Shown piece by piece: positions 45,288 to 52,957 of a DNA stretch of 64,000 bases. A program made the position numbers and the translations under genes. This stretch comes from Clostridiaceae bacterium (lineage in GTDB: Bacteria > Bacillota > Clostridia > Oscillospirales > Acutalibacteraceae). Within the stretch, counting starts at the first letter, position 1. Each line of letters begins with the position of its first letter. The stretch lies in assembly GCA_016285645.1 (NCBI GenBank), contig JAEERC010000048.1:34880-98879 (forward strand), read 5' to 3'. A model generated the notes under the pieces. It ran no database searches, was not told where the DNA came from, and saw only the letters and a program-made list of their open reading frames with translations.

Positions 45288-46838
45288 TTATCTCTCCGCG
45301 GGGAGGAGGGTTATTCTGCCGTTTTCGGGGAGGATTCTGATTTCGCCGTCTTCCTCAACGAATTTTCCGCTTTCGAGTTTCACGGAATAGACATAGTCGC
45401 TCTCGTGCCTGCCCTTAAAGCGCATAACGAGTTCCTTTTCCTTTACTTCGCTGTAGGGCACGGCGCATTCGGGGCTGTAAACAAAGGCGAGATACGCGCC
45501 GTCTTCGCCGATATTGATTTCCACTTTATCCTCAAACATTTCAAAACGGACTACGCCCGGAATTTCCGCCGAGGCGGAGTTTTTGCTTTCATCCGTCGCG
45601 GTTATGAAACCGCCGTCAAACGAGGGCGTTTCGCCGTTTTTGCGAAGGTAAATGCCCGCGCGGATATCGTCCTTGCTGAAGCGGAAACCGTCAATGACCG
45701 GCAGATTGAAAATGGCGTAATCCGTGAGGTCCTCGGCTTTTTCGAGACATTTCTCTTTAAAGCCCGGGTCGAAAAGCTGAATGTCGCGTATCCACGCTCT
45801 GCCGTTCTGATAAAGGACGTTCATACGATAGTTTTTGCAGCTGTACCACACTGTTTTATAACCGTCCGCCTCATAGTCGGAGTCGGCGCAGATAGCGGCG
45901 GGCGGGGTCTCTTTGAATGTTTCCGTAAACCATCTGCCCGTCTCGCTCAGAGTCATAAGTTCCACCCTGCCCTTTCTGAGTTCGCGGTCGAGAATCTCAA
46001 ACTGCATTGGCAGACCTTTTTTTATGCTCTCCCAGCCGAAGGAATTTTCCTGACCCAACTGAGCGTAGGCGTGCGATAAGCATTTGCCGTTGAAGCTCTC
46101 GCGGAAATACCACTCTACAAAGGCGGGGTTGCTGCCGCTTCCCGGATAGACGGGCTCCATTGTGGAGACGCCCTGATTTACCTCCGGGTCGCCGAGCCCC
46201 CAGTCATACTGCCTGAGCGGGTCGGGGCCGAGCATACGGAAGGCGGGAGTTTTCATCTGCTCACCCTCGCCGGCGCCGGGGCAGAGCATATTGCCGAAGG
46301 AAGGATAGTAGCCGCCGTTATAGTAGCCGCCCCACATTGTGTTGGCGTCCGTGCCGTACTGGTCGCGGCAGATGCAGGACGAAACAACGGGATATTTTTC
46401 CTCAATATAGCGGTATGAAACGGCGTCAATAGTCCAGCAGCCGAAAACCTCGGGATAATAACCGTAAATCTCTTTGAATTTTTCGAACGCCGTGTCAATC
46501 AGAATTTTGCGGTCCTCGGGAACATAGCCGTGAAGATAGTTGTAATTGTGCTCCCAGTCCCACTTATAGCGTCCTCTCCAGGGAAGTCCCGCGTCGGCGC
46601 AGTGCGGCTCGGTTATTTCGAGCCATAAGCCGAACTCGCATTTGTCGGCGTATTTACGGGCAAGGTCAATGTATTTTTGCTCAATAAGCGCGTCGTACTG
46701 GAACAGAACCGTTGAACGGAATCCGTAGCGTTCACAGAGTTCAAGCTCGTTTACAAGCGTGGAATAAAGGTAAGAATCGTCCTCCTCCCTCGGTTCGCAG
46801 CTGCGCACAAAATTGATGATGTTGATGATATTTCTCAT
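45288..46838 (-). CDS. Predicted carbohydrate-active (beta/alpha)-barrel protein
   Basis: 516 residues, no signal peptide. The N-terminal two thirds looks like a deacetylase/GH57-like barrel: LVNELELCERYGFRSTVLFQ, FGLWLEITEPHC, KFKEIYGYYPEVFGCWTIDAV and the Trp/Asp-rich region DPLRQYDWGLGDPEVNQG; the last 130 residues are a beta-sandwich. The position of catalytic acids cannot be fixed by eye. Similar proteins are annotated only as DUFs in gut bacteria, so activity is an inference. Stands alone on the minus strand between two plus-strand operons; start ATG 46838 has a CAGGGGTG ribosome site. Confidence 0.5.
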   Translation of the reverse strand: MRNIINIINFVRSCEPREEDDSYLYSTLVNELELCERYGFRSTVLFQYDALIEQKYIDLARKYADKCEFGLWLEITEPHCADAGLPWRGRYKWDWEHNYNYLHGYVPEDRKILIDTAFEKFKEIYGYYPEVFGCWTIDAVSYRYIEEKYPVVSSCICRDQYGTDANTMWGGYYNGGYYPSFGNMLCPGAGEGEQMKTPAFRMLGPDPLRQYDWGLGDPEVNQGVSTMEPVYPGSGSNPAFVEWYFRESFNGKCLSHAYAQLGQENSFGWESIKKGLPMQFEILDRELRKGRVELMTLSETGRWFTETFKETPPAAICADSDYEADGYKTVWYSCKNYRMNVLYQNGRAWIRDIQLFDPGFKEKCLEKAEDLTDYAIFNLPVIDGFRFSKDDIRAGIYLRKNGETPSFDGGFITATDESKNSASAEIPGVVRFEMFEDKVEINIGEDGAYLAFVYSPECAVPYSEVKEKELVMRFKGRHESDYVYSVKLESGKFVEEDGEIRILPENGRITLLPAER

Positions 46839-46939
46839 TTTTTCACCCCTGAAATCAAGTATTATAGAGGAAAAACCTCAATTAAAATCTTACTCGTCCG
46901 AGCCCTTTCCGTCAAGCGGATATGTATAATATTTTTTAC

Positions 46940-46968
46940 TTGTATTAAATTAAAATCAATGATATAAT
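46940..46968 (+). promoter_or_regulatory. Promoter of the moxR operon
   Basis: TTGTAT (46940-46945), 17 bp, TATAAT (46963-46968). Confidence 0.65.
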
Positions 46969-47019
46969 AGATTGGTTTATTATGTAAATAACAAATTATC
47001 AGAAAAGGCAGTTGTGATT

Positions 47020-47958
47020 ATGAACAGCGACATTGAAAGAGTATTAGGCGAAATCAGAAAGGTTATCAAGGGAAAGGACGACGTTATCCTTCACACGATT
47101 ATGGCTATCCTCGTGGACGGTCATATTCTGCTTGACGATATTCCCGGCGTGGGCAAAACCACGCTCGCGGTCACCCTCGGCAAAACTCTCGGGCTCAAAT
47201 ACAACCGTATTCAGTTCACCCCCGATGTTCTGCCCTCGGATATAGTCGGCTTTTCGATGTATAACAAGGCGCTCAACGAGTTTTCCTACATACCCGGCGC
47301 GGTAAACGGCGTTAACATCCTGCTCGGCGACGAAATAAACAGAACCTCGAGCAAAACGCAGTCCGCTCTTCTCGAGGCAATGGAGGAGCGCCAGGTGACG
47401 GTTGACGGCAAGAGCTATCCGCTTGAAACCCCGTTCGTGGTTATAGCCACACAGAACAATGTAGGCGCGGCGGGCACACAGCTTCTGCCCTACGCCCAGC
47501 TTGACAGATTTTTGATAAAGCTCACAATCGGATATCCTGATTTTGACAGCCAGCTTGAAATCATCAAGGACCGTCAGACCGACAACCCGATTGATTTCGT
47601 AAAACCCGTACTCACGGCGGCTAATGTGCTGAGAATGCAGCACGAGGTGCGCAATGTGACTGTGAGCGACGAAGTGCTCAACTACATAAACCGCCTTGTT
47701 TTTGCCACGAGGGAGATTGAGAACATTGAGGTCGGCGTAAGCCCCAGAGGCGCCATCGCTCTCTGCTCCACGGCGAAGGCAAAGGCGTACATTTCCGGGC
47801 GCAGTTATGTGGTTCCCGAGGATGTAATCGATGTGTTCACTCTTGTTTGCTCGCACAGAATCGTTCTCTCGCAGAAGGCGCGCTTCTCGGGAGTTGACAG
47901 CGCGGTTGTGCTTATGCAGGCGATAAACAACACTCCACTGCCCAACCCCGTAAAATAA
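47020..47958 (+). CDS. MoxR-family AAA+ ATPase
   Basis: 312 residues from ATG 47020 (MNSDIERVLGEIRKVIKGKD), preceded by AGAAAAGG; an upstream ATG within the leader is less likely. Walker A PGVGKTTLA, Walker B LLGDEINRTS, sensor and arginine finger in ATQNNVGAAG and LPYAQLDRF. MoxR proteins act as chaperones for partners bearing VWA or DUF58 domains. Here it heads a three-gene operon with the DUF58 protein one base downstream and a multi-pass membrane protein; the usual transglutaminase gene is missing. Confidence 0.93.
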   Translation: MNSDIERVLGEIRKVIKGKDDVILHTIMAILVDGHILLDDIPGVGKTTLAVTLGKTLGLKYNRIQFTPDVLPSDIVGFSMYNKALNEFSYIPGAVNGVNILLGDEINRTSSKTQSALLEAMEERQVTVDGKSYPLETPFVVIATQNNVGAAGTQLLPYAQLDRFLIKLTIGYPDFDSQLEIIKDRQTDNPIDFVKPVLTAANVLRMQHEVRNVTVSDEVLNYINRLVFATREIENIEVGVSPRGAIALCSTAKAKAYISGRSYVVPEDVIDVFTLVCSHRIVLSQKARFSGVDSAVVLMQAINNTPLPNPVK

Positions 47959-47959
47959 A

Positions 47960-49129
47960 ATGACTGCAGGATTCATTGTTTATATAATCTGGCTGATTAT
48001 CGCGGCGCTGCTGTTTCTGCTTGTAAACAGCATAGGCACGCTGATAATACTCGCCGTGTCGGCGGTTGTTCCGCCGCTTCTCATAATGCTCACGGCGATT
48101 GCCTCATTAAAGGTGAAAATCGGAATTTCGTCCGCCTCAACGGATAAAAAGGGCGAGCCGCTTGACGGATTCGTCTCCGTTACAAACGGCAGCATAATTC
48201 CGCTGGCTTCGCTGAAATTCTCAATCTGCTGCAAAAACTTTCTCAACGGCGAAACGGATGTTTTCAGTTCCGCCTGCGCGGTGGCGGCAAAGAGCGAATG
48301 CCACGTGCCGTTTGATTTCTCATCGCAGTTCGCCGGCAGGATAAGCGTGTTCGCGGAGAATGTCTATCTCTATGCTCCCGCCGGGATATTCAGATTTAAA
48401 ATCAAAACCGACGGCACCGAAACATATCATCTCATAATGCCCGAAACGGCGCCCTGCCTTATCGCCGTGGCGGACGAGACCTTTTCACAGGCGGACGGCG
48501 AGAAATACTCCATGACAAAGGCGGGCAACGACCCGAGCGAGACTTTTCTTATACGCGAGTATGTTCCGGGCGACCCTATAAAGAATATACACTGGAAGCT
48601 GACGGAGAAGGTTGACAAAACGATGGTCCGCGAGCTCGGACTGCCGATCAAAAACGACATTCTTCTGCTTTTTGACATGTCGTACGACAAGAGCGAAAAG
48701 AAGCCATCGAGGGAATATATCGACACGGCGGCGGAGATATTCGCGAGCATTTCAAAGGGGCTTGTCGAGGGCGGATATGAATTCACGCTCGGCTACTGCG
48801 ACAACTCCACCCAGATTTTCGGCTACCGCGAAATAACAATTCCGCCCGAGCGCGATTCAATGCTCGAGTGGCTTATGTCAAACACCTTCTGCGAAAGCGA
48901 TGTGCCGTTTGTAAACAGATATGCCGAAAACAAACCGTTCGGTATTTTTCAGCATGTTATACTTATCACCTTAAACGAAAACAACCGTCTTGACATTCTC
49001 GCGGGCGGCAACAGGGTGTGCGCCCTTATGCCCGGTGAGGAACAGGGCAACAAGATTGCCGACGGTCTCGATGTTATTTCGTTCACGGACAAAAACTACA
49101 AGGATATTATTGAAACACTGGGAATATAA
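47960..49129 (+). CDS. DUF58 membrane protein
   Basis: 389 residues. Two membrane helices near the N-terminus (7-55), then a beta-rich region and the DUF58 motif REYVPGDPIKNIHWKLTEK (about 200) followed by a VWA-like domain with LLLFDMSYDKSEKKP (metal-site Asp at the start of the strand; the full MIDAS DxSxS is only partly kept). Starts one base after the moxR stop; ends right at the next gene's start (stop TAA then ATG). Known partners of MoxR ATPases; exact function unknown. Confidence 0.88.
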   Translation: MTAGFIVYIIWLIIAALLFLLVNSIGTLIILAVSAVVPPLLIMLTAIASLKVKIGISSASTDKKGEPLDGFVSVTNGSIIPLASLKFSICCKNFLNGETDVFSSACAVAAKSECHVPFDFSSQFAGRISVFAENVYLYAPAGIFRFKIKTDGTETYHLIMPETAPCLIAVADETFSQADGEKYSMTKAGNDPSETFLIREYVPGDPIKNIHWKLTEKVDKTMVRELGLPIKNDILLLFDMSYDKSEKKPSREYIDTAAEIFASISKGLVEGGYEFTLGYCDNSTQIFGYREITIPPERDSMLEWLMSNTFCESDVPFVNRYAENKPFGIFQHVILITLNENNRLDILAGGNRVCALMPGEEQGNKIADGLDVISFTDKNYKDIIETLGI

Positions 49130-50491
49130 ATGAAAAATCAGAGCGCCGGTAAAAAAGAGAATACCGCAATCGAAACGCTCCCCGTATCCATGCGGGCGGG
49201 CGGGGCTTTGCTGTCCGCGGCGGCTGTCTGCCTCGCGGGTGTTTCCGTATGCCGTGACGCCTCCCTTTTTGTTTATGTTCTGCCCTTCATCGTTTCATTT
49301 GTTAGCGTTTTCACCTATACGCGCAAAACGCTTTTCAGGGCGGTAAGCGCAGTTATGACCGCCTGCGTCGTTCTTTTTACGCTTGTTGAAATAAAAAAAT
49401 TCACACAGGGCGCGAAACTGTTCGCTAACCGTCTTTTCACGCTCAGTGAGGAGAGCCAGTCCTATATCTACCAGAAGTTCGAGGTTGACGAAAGCGCCGG
49501 CGGAATTTCGCCGCAGACGGTGTTTGCCCTGGCTGTTATTTTTCTGCTCTGCGTGCTTACAACCCACGCCACAATAAAGCGTGTAGCGGCTATACCCGCG
49601 GCTCTCTGCGTGATTTACGCCGAGGCGGAGATTTACCTCGGCATAGCCCCGAATTATATTGTAAACATTCTCACATTCATCGCCTGGTTCCTGCTTATCG
49701 CTCTGGCGGGAATATCCGCGCGAAAGGACGGGCGCAAGGCGGCGTTTCAGATTCTCGCGGTTTTCACCGCCCTGTTCATAGCCGTGAGCGGGCTTGTTTA
49801 CGCGGTTTATCCGCCCGAATACAGGGAATCCCACCCCGCCGTGCAGGAGGTTGCCGAAAAGATACGCGACTGGCTTGAGGACCACGAAAAGATACTTCTT
49901 TCGAACTTCGATATCGTGCCCCCCGAGGAGGAGCCGGTTGAGGCGGAGGAAGAAAAGGAAGATTTCGACATTGAGGAGGATCCCGAGGAGCCGCCCCTGC
50001 CCGAAGAAACGCCCGAGGACGAATCGGCTATGGGAAATATGCAGCCGACGGAGGGCTCGCCCAAGGGAAAAAGCAATATACTTCTGTGGCTTATTCTCGC
50101 GTTCCTGCTTCTGTTGATTCTCGCCTGGGTCGCGGCGATACTCATATCCCGCAAAAAACGCGAAAAGAAAATGCAGGATGAGGATATAAAGCAGGCGATT
50201 CACTACATTTTCACGCAGGGCGTGAAATGGCTGAGAGTCACGGGCTTTGAAAGCAAGAATGTCGCTTTTCTCAAGCGCGTTGACGAGATAAGGGAAATGA
50301 CCTCCGACGAGTTTGCGTACAGATATGAAAAGAGCGTTGAAACCTGGGAAAAAGCCCTCTACAGCAACGAAACGCCCACAGAAGAGGAGCGCAGGTATAT
50401 GATGGACTTCTACAACGAATCAAAGCGCGAGACAACGAATAAAATCAGCATGCCCAAGCAGGCGTTCCTGACGGTTTTCAAATTTATGTAA
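49130..50491 (+). CDS. Multi-pass membrane protein with DUF4129-like tail
   Basis: 453 residues: about six N-terminal membrane helices (27-210), an extracytoplasmic-looking segment with a Glu/Pro/Asp-rich run (EEEKEDFDIEEDPEEPPLPE), a further helix (about 312-335) and a cytosolic C-terminal helical domain with LKRVDEIREMTSDEFAYRYE, which fits DUF4129. In many genomes MoxR-DUF58-transglutaminase proteins come together; the transglutaminase-core Cys-His-Asp is not present here, so only the membrane scaffold remains. Immediately follows the DUF58 gene. Confidence 0.6.
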   Translation: MKNQSAGKKENTAIETLPVSMRAGGALLSAAAVCLAGVSVCRDASLFVYVLPFIVSFVSVFTYTRKTLFRAVSAVMTACVVLFTLVEIKKFTQGAKLFANRLFTLSEESQSYIYQKFEVDESAGGISPQTVFALAVIFLLCVLTTHATIKRVAAIPAALCVIYAEAEIYLGIAPNYIVNILTFIAWFLLIALAGISARKDGRKAAFQILAVFTALFIAVSGLVYAVYPPEYRESHPAVQEVAEKIRDWLEDHEKILLSNFDIVPPEEEPVEAEEEKEDFDIEEDPEEPPLPEETPEDESAMGNMQPTEGSPKGKSNILLWLILAFLLLLILAWVAAILISRKKREKKMQDEDIKQAIHYIFTQGVKWLRVTGFESKNVAFLKRVDEIREMTSDEFAYRYEKSVETWEKALYSNETPTEEERRYMMDFYNESKRETTNKISMPKQAFLTVFKFM

Positions 50492-50510
50492 ACAGAAAAA
50501 TGACATAAAA

Positions 50511-50543
50511 TAACCCCGCTTCTTTTAAAGCGGGGTTTGTTTT
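50511..50543 (+). terminator. Terminator of the moxR operon
   Basis: AACCCCGCTT-CTTTTA-AAGCGGGGTT followed by TGTTTT. Confidence 0.85.
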
Positions 50544-50581
50544 GCCGTTAAATCTTTTTATTATCAAATGTTAAACCGTTA

Positions 50582-51781
50582 TCAGGCATAAACGGACTGA
50601 ACCCAGTTATCCGCCTGCGGATTAATGTGTTCCTGACCGGCGGCATCGGTATATGAATAAGCAAAAAGTGCGATGCCCGCTATTTTGCTGCTGTCAATAT
50701 TGCAAATCGCCATACCGCTTGTTTCACCGGCAGCTACGGTAACAGACCCTTTTAACTGACGAATTCCGCTGTCGCCCAAGGATGCAAGTCCGATCTGAAC
50801 AGGCGCATTGTTGCTATCATAAGCGATAAAATAAAATGTTTCATCTTTCATTGCCGATGAACTTTTGTTTTTAAATTCTATTACAAAGTCATCATCACCG
50901 TAAGGAACGCCGGCAATTACAATGGGGCTGTATTGCCTGGCTGACGTGTCAAAGCCGCTTCTCATTATTTTCAGATCGAATGGATCGTAAACGCTAATCG
51001 CGGAAAGAGCGTCAACATTTACAAGGTTTGTAACATTAACTGCCGGAAGTGATTCGGGTTCAGTCTGAGCGGATGTGTCTGCCTGTGAAGCCGCTTCGGC
51101 GTTTTCATCAACATCAATAACAGCCGGTCTGTTTTCATTTATTAAGGATACACTATGAAGCGAATAATCATCGTTGAATTTAAAGACATATTTATAATCA
51201 TCTTCAAGGTCGGCTATTATATAATGAACAATCGTATCTCCATTACCGTCTGCAATACCGTCCCAGGAAGGAGCGCCGGACTTGTTCCACTTGCTTTCAA
51301 AGTCCTGATATTTCGCGGTGCTTACATTCAAATTGCCCGGTAAAATAACAGAGCCCTTCTGTTCATCATCGTCTGCAATAATGTATATTTCTGAAACATA
51401 GCAGTTTTCTATTGTGACCGCCTGACCGGCATAGTTGTAAAAATCAATATCCGCTTCGGTGGAACCGTTTGAAAGAGTAATTTCCTCATCATCATCCGGG
51501 TCAATTGTAATGCCTTTGTCATAGTCGTTAACTACGTTCCATCCGTTGCTTAAGAACTCGGAGCCCTTGACGGGCAGGGTGTAAATAACACCGTCAATCT
51601 GAATCTGACCCGAGTGATAATCATCGGAAAGTACCTCTTTTTCGGGCTTGCTTTCATCCTGCGCCTCGGACTGCCCCGCCTGCTGTGTCTGCTGAGCACC
51701 TGTATCCGTGCTTTTTCCGCACGAGGCGAGCAAGAGACAAACCATTAAAACTGCTAAAAAAACCGAAAATATTTTTTTCAT
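50582..51781 (-). CDS. Lipoprotein with DUF5780-like C-terminal domain
   Basis: 399 residues. Signal with lipobox LLASC (Cys about 21), Gln/Glu/Ser linker, a middle beta domain (VIYTLPVKGSEFLSNGWNVV... EITLSNGSTEADIDFYN), then the C-terminal domain with FVIEFKNKSSSAMKDETF, VAAGETSGMAICNID and the end HINPQADNWVQSVYA, built like that of the lipoprotein at 36077. The middle domain resembles those of other gut Clostridial lipoproteins; function unknown. ATG 51781 is preceded by a GGAGGG ribosome site. Alone on the minus strand. Confidence 0.7.
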   Translation of the reverse strand: MKKIFSVFLAVLMVCLLLASCGKSTDTGAQQTQQAGQSEAQDESKPEKEVLSDDYHSGQIQIDGVIYTLPVKGSEFLSNGWNVVNDYDKGITIDPDDDEEITLSNGSTEADIDFYNYAGQAVTIENCYVSEIYIIADDDEQKGSVILPGNLNVSTAKYQDFESKWNKSGAPSWDGIADGNGDTIVHYIIADLEDDYKYVFKFNDDYSLHSVSLINENRPAVIDVDENAEAASQADTSAQTEPESLPAVNVTNLVNVDALSAISVYDPFDLKIMRSGFDTSARQYSPIVIAGVPYGDDDFVIEFKNKSSSAMKDETFYFIAYDSNNAPVQIGLASLGDSGIRQLKGSVTVAAGETSGMAICNIDSSKIAGIALFAYSYTDAAGQEHINPQADNWVQSVYA

Positions 51782-51941
51782 AATTCCCTCCAGAATTTTT
51801 ATTATTAAGCGATACCGCTCAAACGCGGCAAACGCCCGGTTACTGTGTTTCCGTTTTTGTTAATATATTTCGAAATGCAAAATGATTTTATCACATATCA
51901 GTATTATTATCAATAAACCGAGCAAAAAATAATTTCGTTAA

Positions 51942-52481
51942 TTACGGAAAACATCTTCCGCAGGGGTCGTAGCCCTTTTCGATAACCTCATCCCTTGTGC
52001 CGTGAAAGGTCTGCTTGTTTTTGTCCTTCATTTCCTTTACGGATGCGCAGTCGGGTCTGTGGAATTTTTTTGTGTTTGTGTTGAGTATATAGTCGCGCTC
52101 CGCTTCTTCATCGTATGCCGCGGGCGCGGTTGTATTTTTCGGGACTGTTGTTGACGACACTGCCGCTGCCGGTGCCGTCGGGGACGCGGCTGTTGTTCCG
52201 GCAGTTGTTGTGGGTGCAGTGGTTGTTGACTGCGCTGTTGTTTCGGTCGCGGGTTCGGTCACAGTTGCCGTAACCGTGCCTTCGACTGTTGTTTCAATGG
52301 TGAGGTCCTCCGCCTGAGTAAACTCATCGGGCGAAAATCTTTCAACCACGGCAGTCGGCTCCGCTTCGGTGTAGCTCACCGGCTCGCCGGAATCCCTGCC
52401 GCCGAGCGCCGCGCCGAAAATGACCGCCAGCGCGAGCAGTGACCCGCCCGCGATTGCCGCTGTTTTTACTCCTTTATTCAT
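51942..52481 (-). CDS. Exported Thr/Ala-rich protein with small Cys/His domain
   Basis: 179 residues from ATG 52481 (MNKGVKTAAIAGGSLLALAV), with GCGGAGAC upstream; the longer frame is rejected. One N-terminal membrane helix or signal (about 7-27), a long Thr/Ala/Pro linker, and a C-terminal domain DYILNTNTKKFHRPDCASV followed by GYDPCGRCFP. This metal-binding-like Cys/His module ends many Bacillota competence-nuclease and secreted hydrolase proteins; here it stands with no catalytic part. Function unknown. Confidence 0.65.
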   Translation of the reverse strand: MNKGVKTAAIAGGSLLALAVIFGAALGGRDSGEPVSYTEAEPTAVVERFSPDEFTQAEDLTIETTVEGTVTATVTEPATETTAQSTTTAPTTTAGTTAASPTAPAAAVSSTTVPKNTTAPAAYDEEAERDYILNTNTKKFHRPDCASVKEMKDKNKQTFHGTRDEVIEKGYDPCGRCFP

Positions 52482-52707
52482 AACGTTGTCTCCGCTTTTA
52501 ATAACTTCCGCCCCTCGTACGGATTGATTCTTTACGGCGGTTATTATAACACAGAACACCCTGTCAAATCAATATTGTAAAATAATCAGCCCGTTCGCGC
52601 CGTAAAACGGACCGTTCGCGAACAAAACCCGTTTCAGCCGTTTTTTTGTGTTATTGTTCAGATGTACTCAGACGAAACAAAAACGAATTTGAAAAGGAGA
52701 TATTATT

Positions 52708-52839
52708 ATGATGATTTTAGGTTTTGTTCTTACGGCGGCAATAGTCACTGCGGCGGGAGTTGCGATCTGCACATCCGACGAATCCGACAAGGCGGCGAGA
52801 GTCCTCGCCGACGCGAACGCTTTTTATTGCGACAGATAA
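52708..52839 (+). CDS. 43-residue small membrane-associated protein
   Basis: ATG 52708, preceded by AAAAGGAGATATT, an excellent ribosome site. MILGFVLTAAIVTAAGVAIC forms one hydrophobic helix; the rest (TSDESDKAARVLADANAFYCDR) is soluble and ends with Cys-Asp-Arg. Stop at 52837-52839 is followed by a terminator. No family recognised; it is called real for its ribosome site, helix and dedicated terminator. Confidence 0.6.
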   Translation: MMILGFVLTAAIVTAAGVAICTSDESDKAARVLADANAFYCDR

Positions 52840-52871
52840 CAGACCATCCTTTTTATAATATACCGAAAGAA

Positions 52872-52915
52872 AGCCGTCCGGGTTTTGTGAGCGCCCGGGC
52901 GGTTCTTCTTTTCAA
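52872..52915 (+). terminator. Terminator of the small gene
   Basis: GCCGTCCGGGT / GCCCGGGCGGT stem with loop TTTGTGAGC, then TCTTCTTTTC. Confidence 0.65.
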
Positions 52916-52918
52916 TAT

Positions 52919-52956
52919 GAAAACTCCGCCTGCCTCCAAGCAGACGGAGTTGTGTT
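52919..52956. terminator. Terminator of the GH3 gene
   Basis: Stem AACTCCGCCTGC-CTCCAA-GCAGACGGAGTT; on the minus strand it ends in TTTTC, on the plus strand in GTGTTTTTAT. The minus-strand GH3 gene ends at 52958. Confidence 0.7.
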
Positions 52957-52957
52957 T

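Noticed and set aside
47044..47976. 310-codon open frame antisense to moxR
   Set aside because: Shadow of a clear AAA+ ATPase; no ribosome site and no recognisable protein features.
49295..50203. 302-codon open frame antisense to the DUF4129-like membrane protein
   Set aside because: Basic, Arg/Gly/His-rich translation typical for antisense of GC-rich codons.
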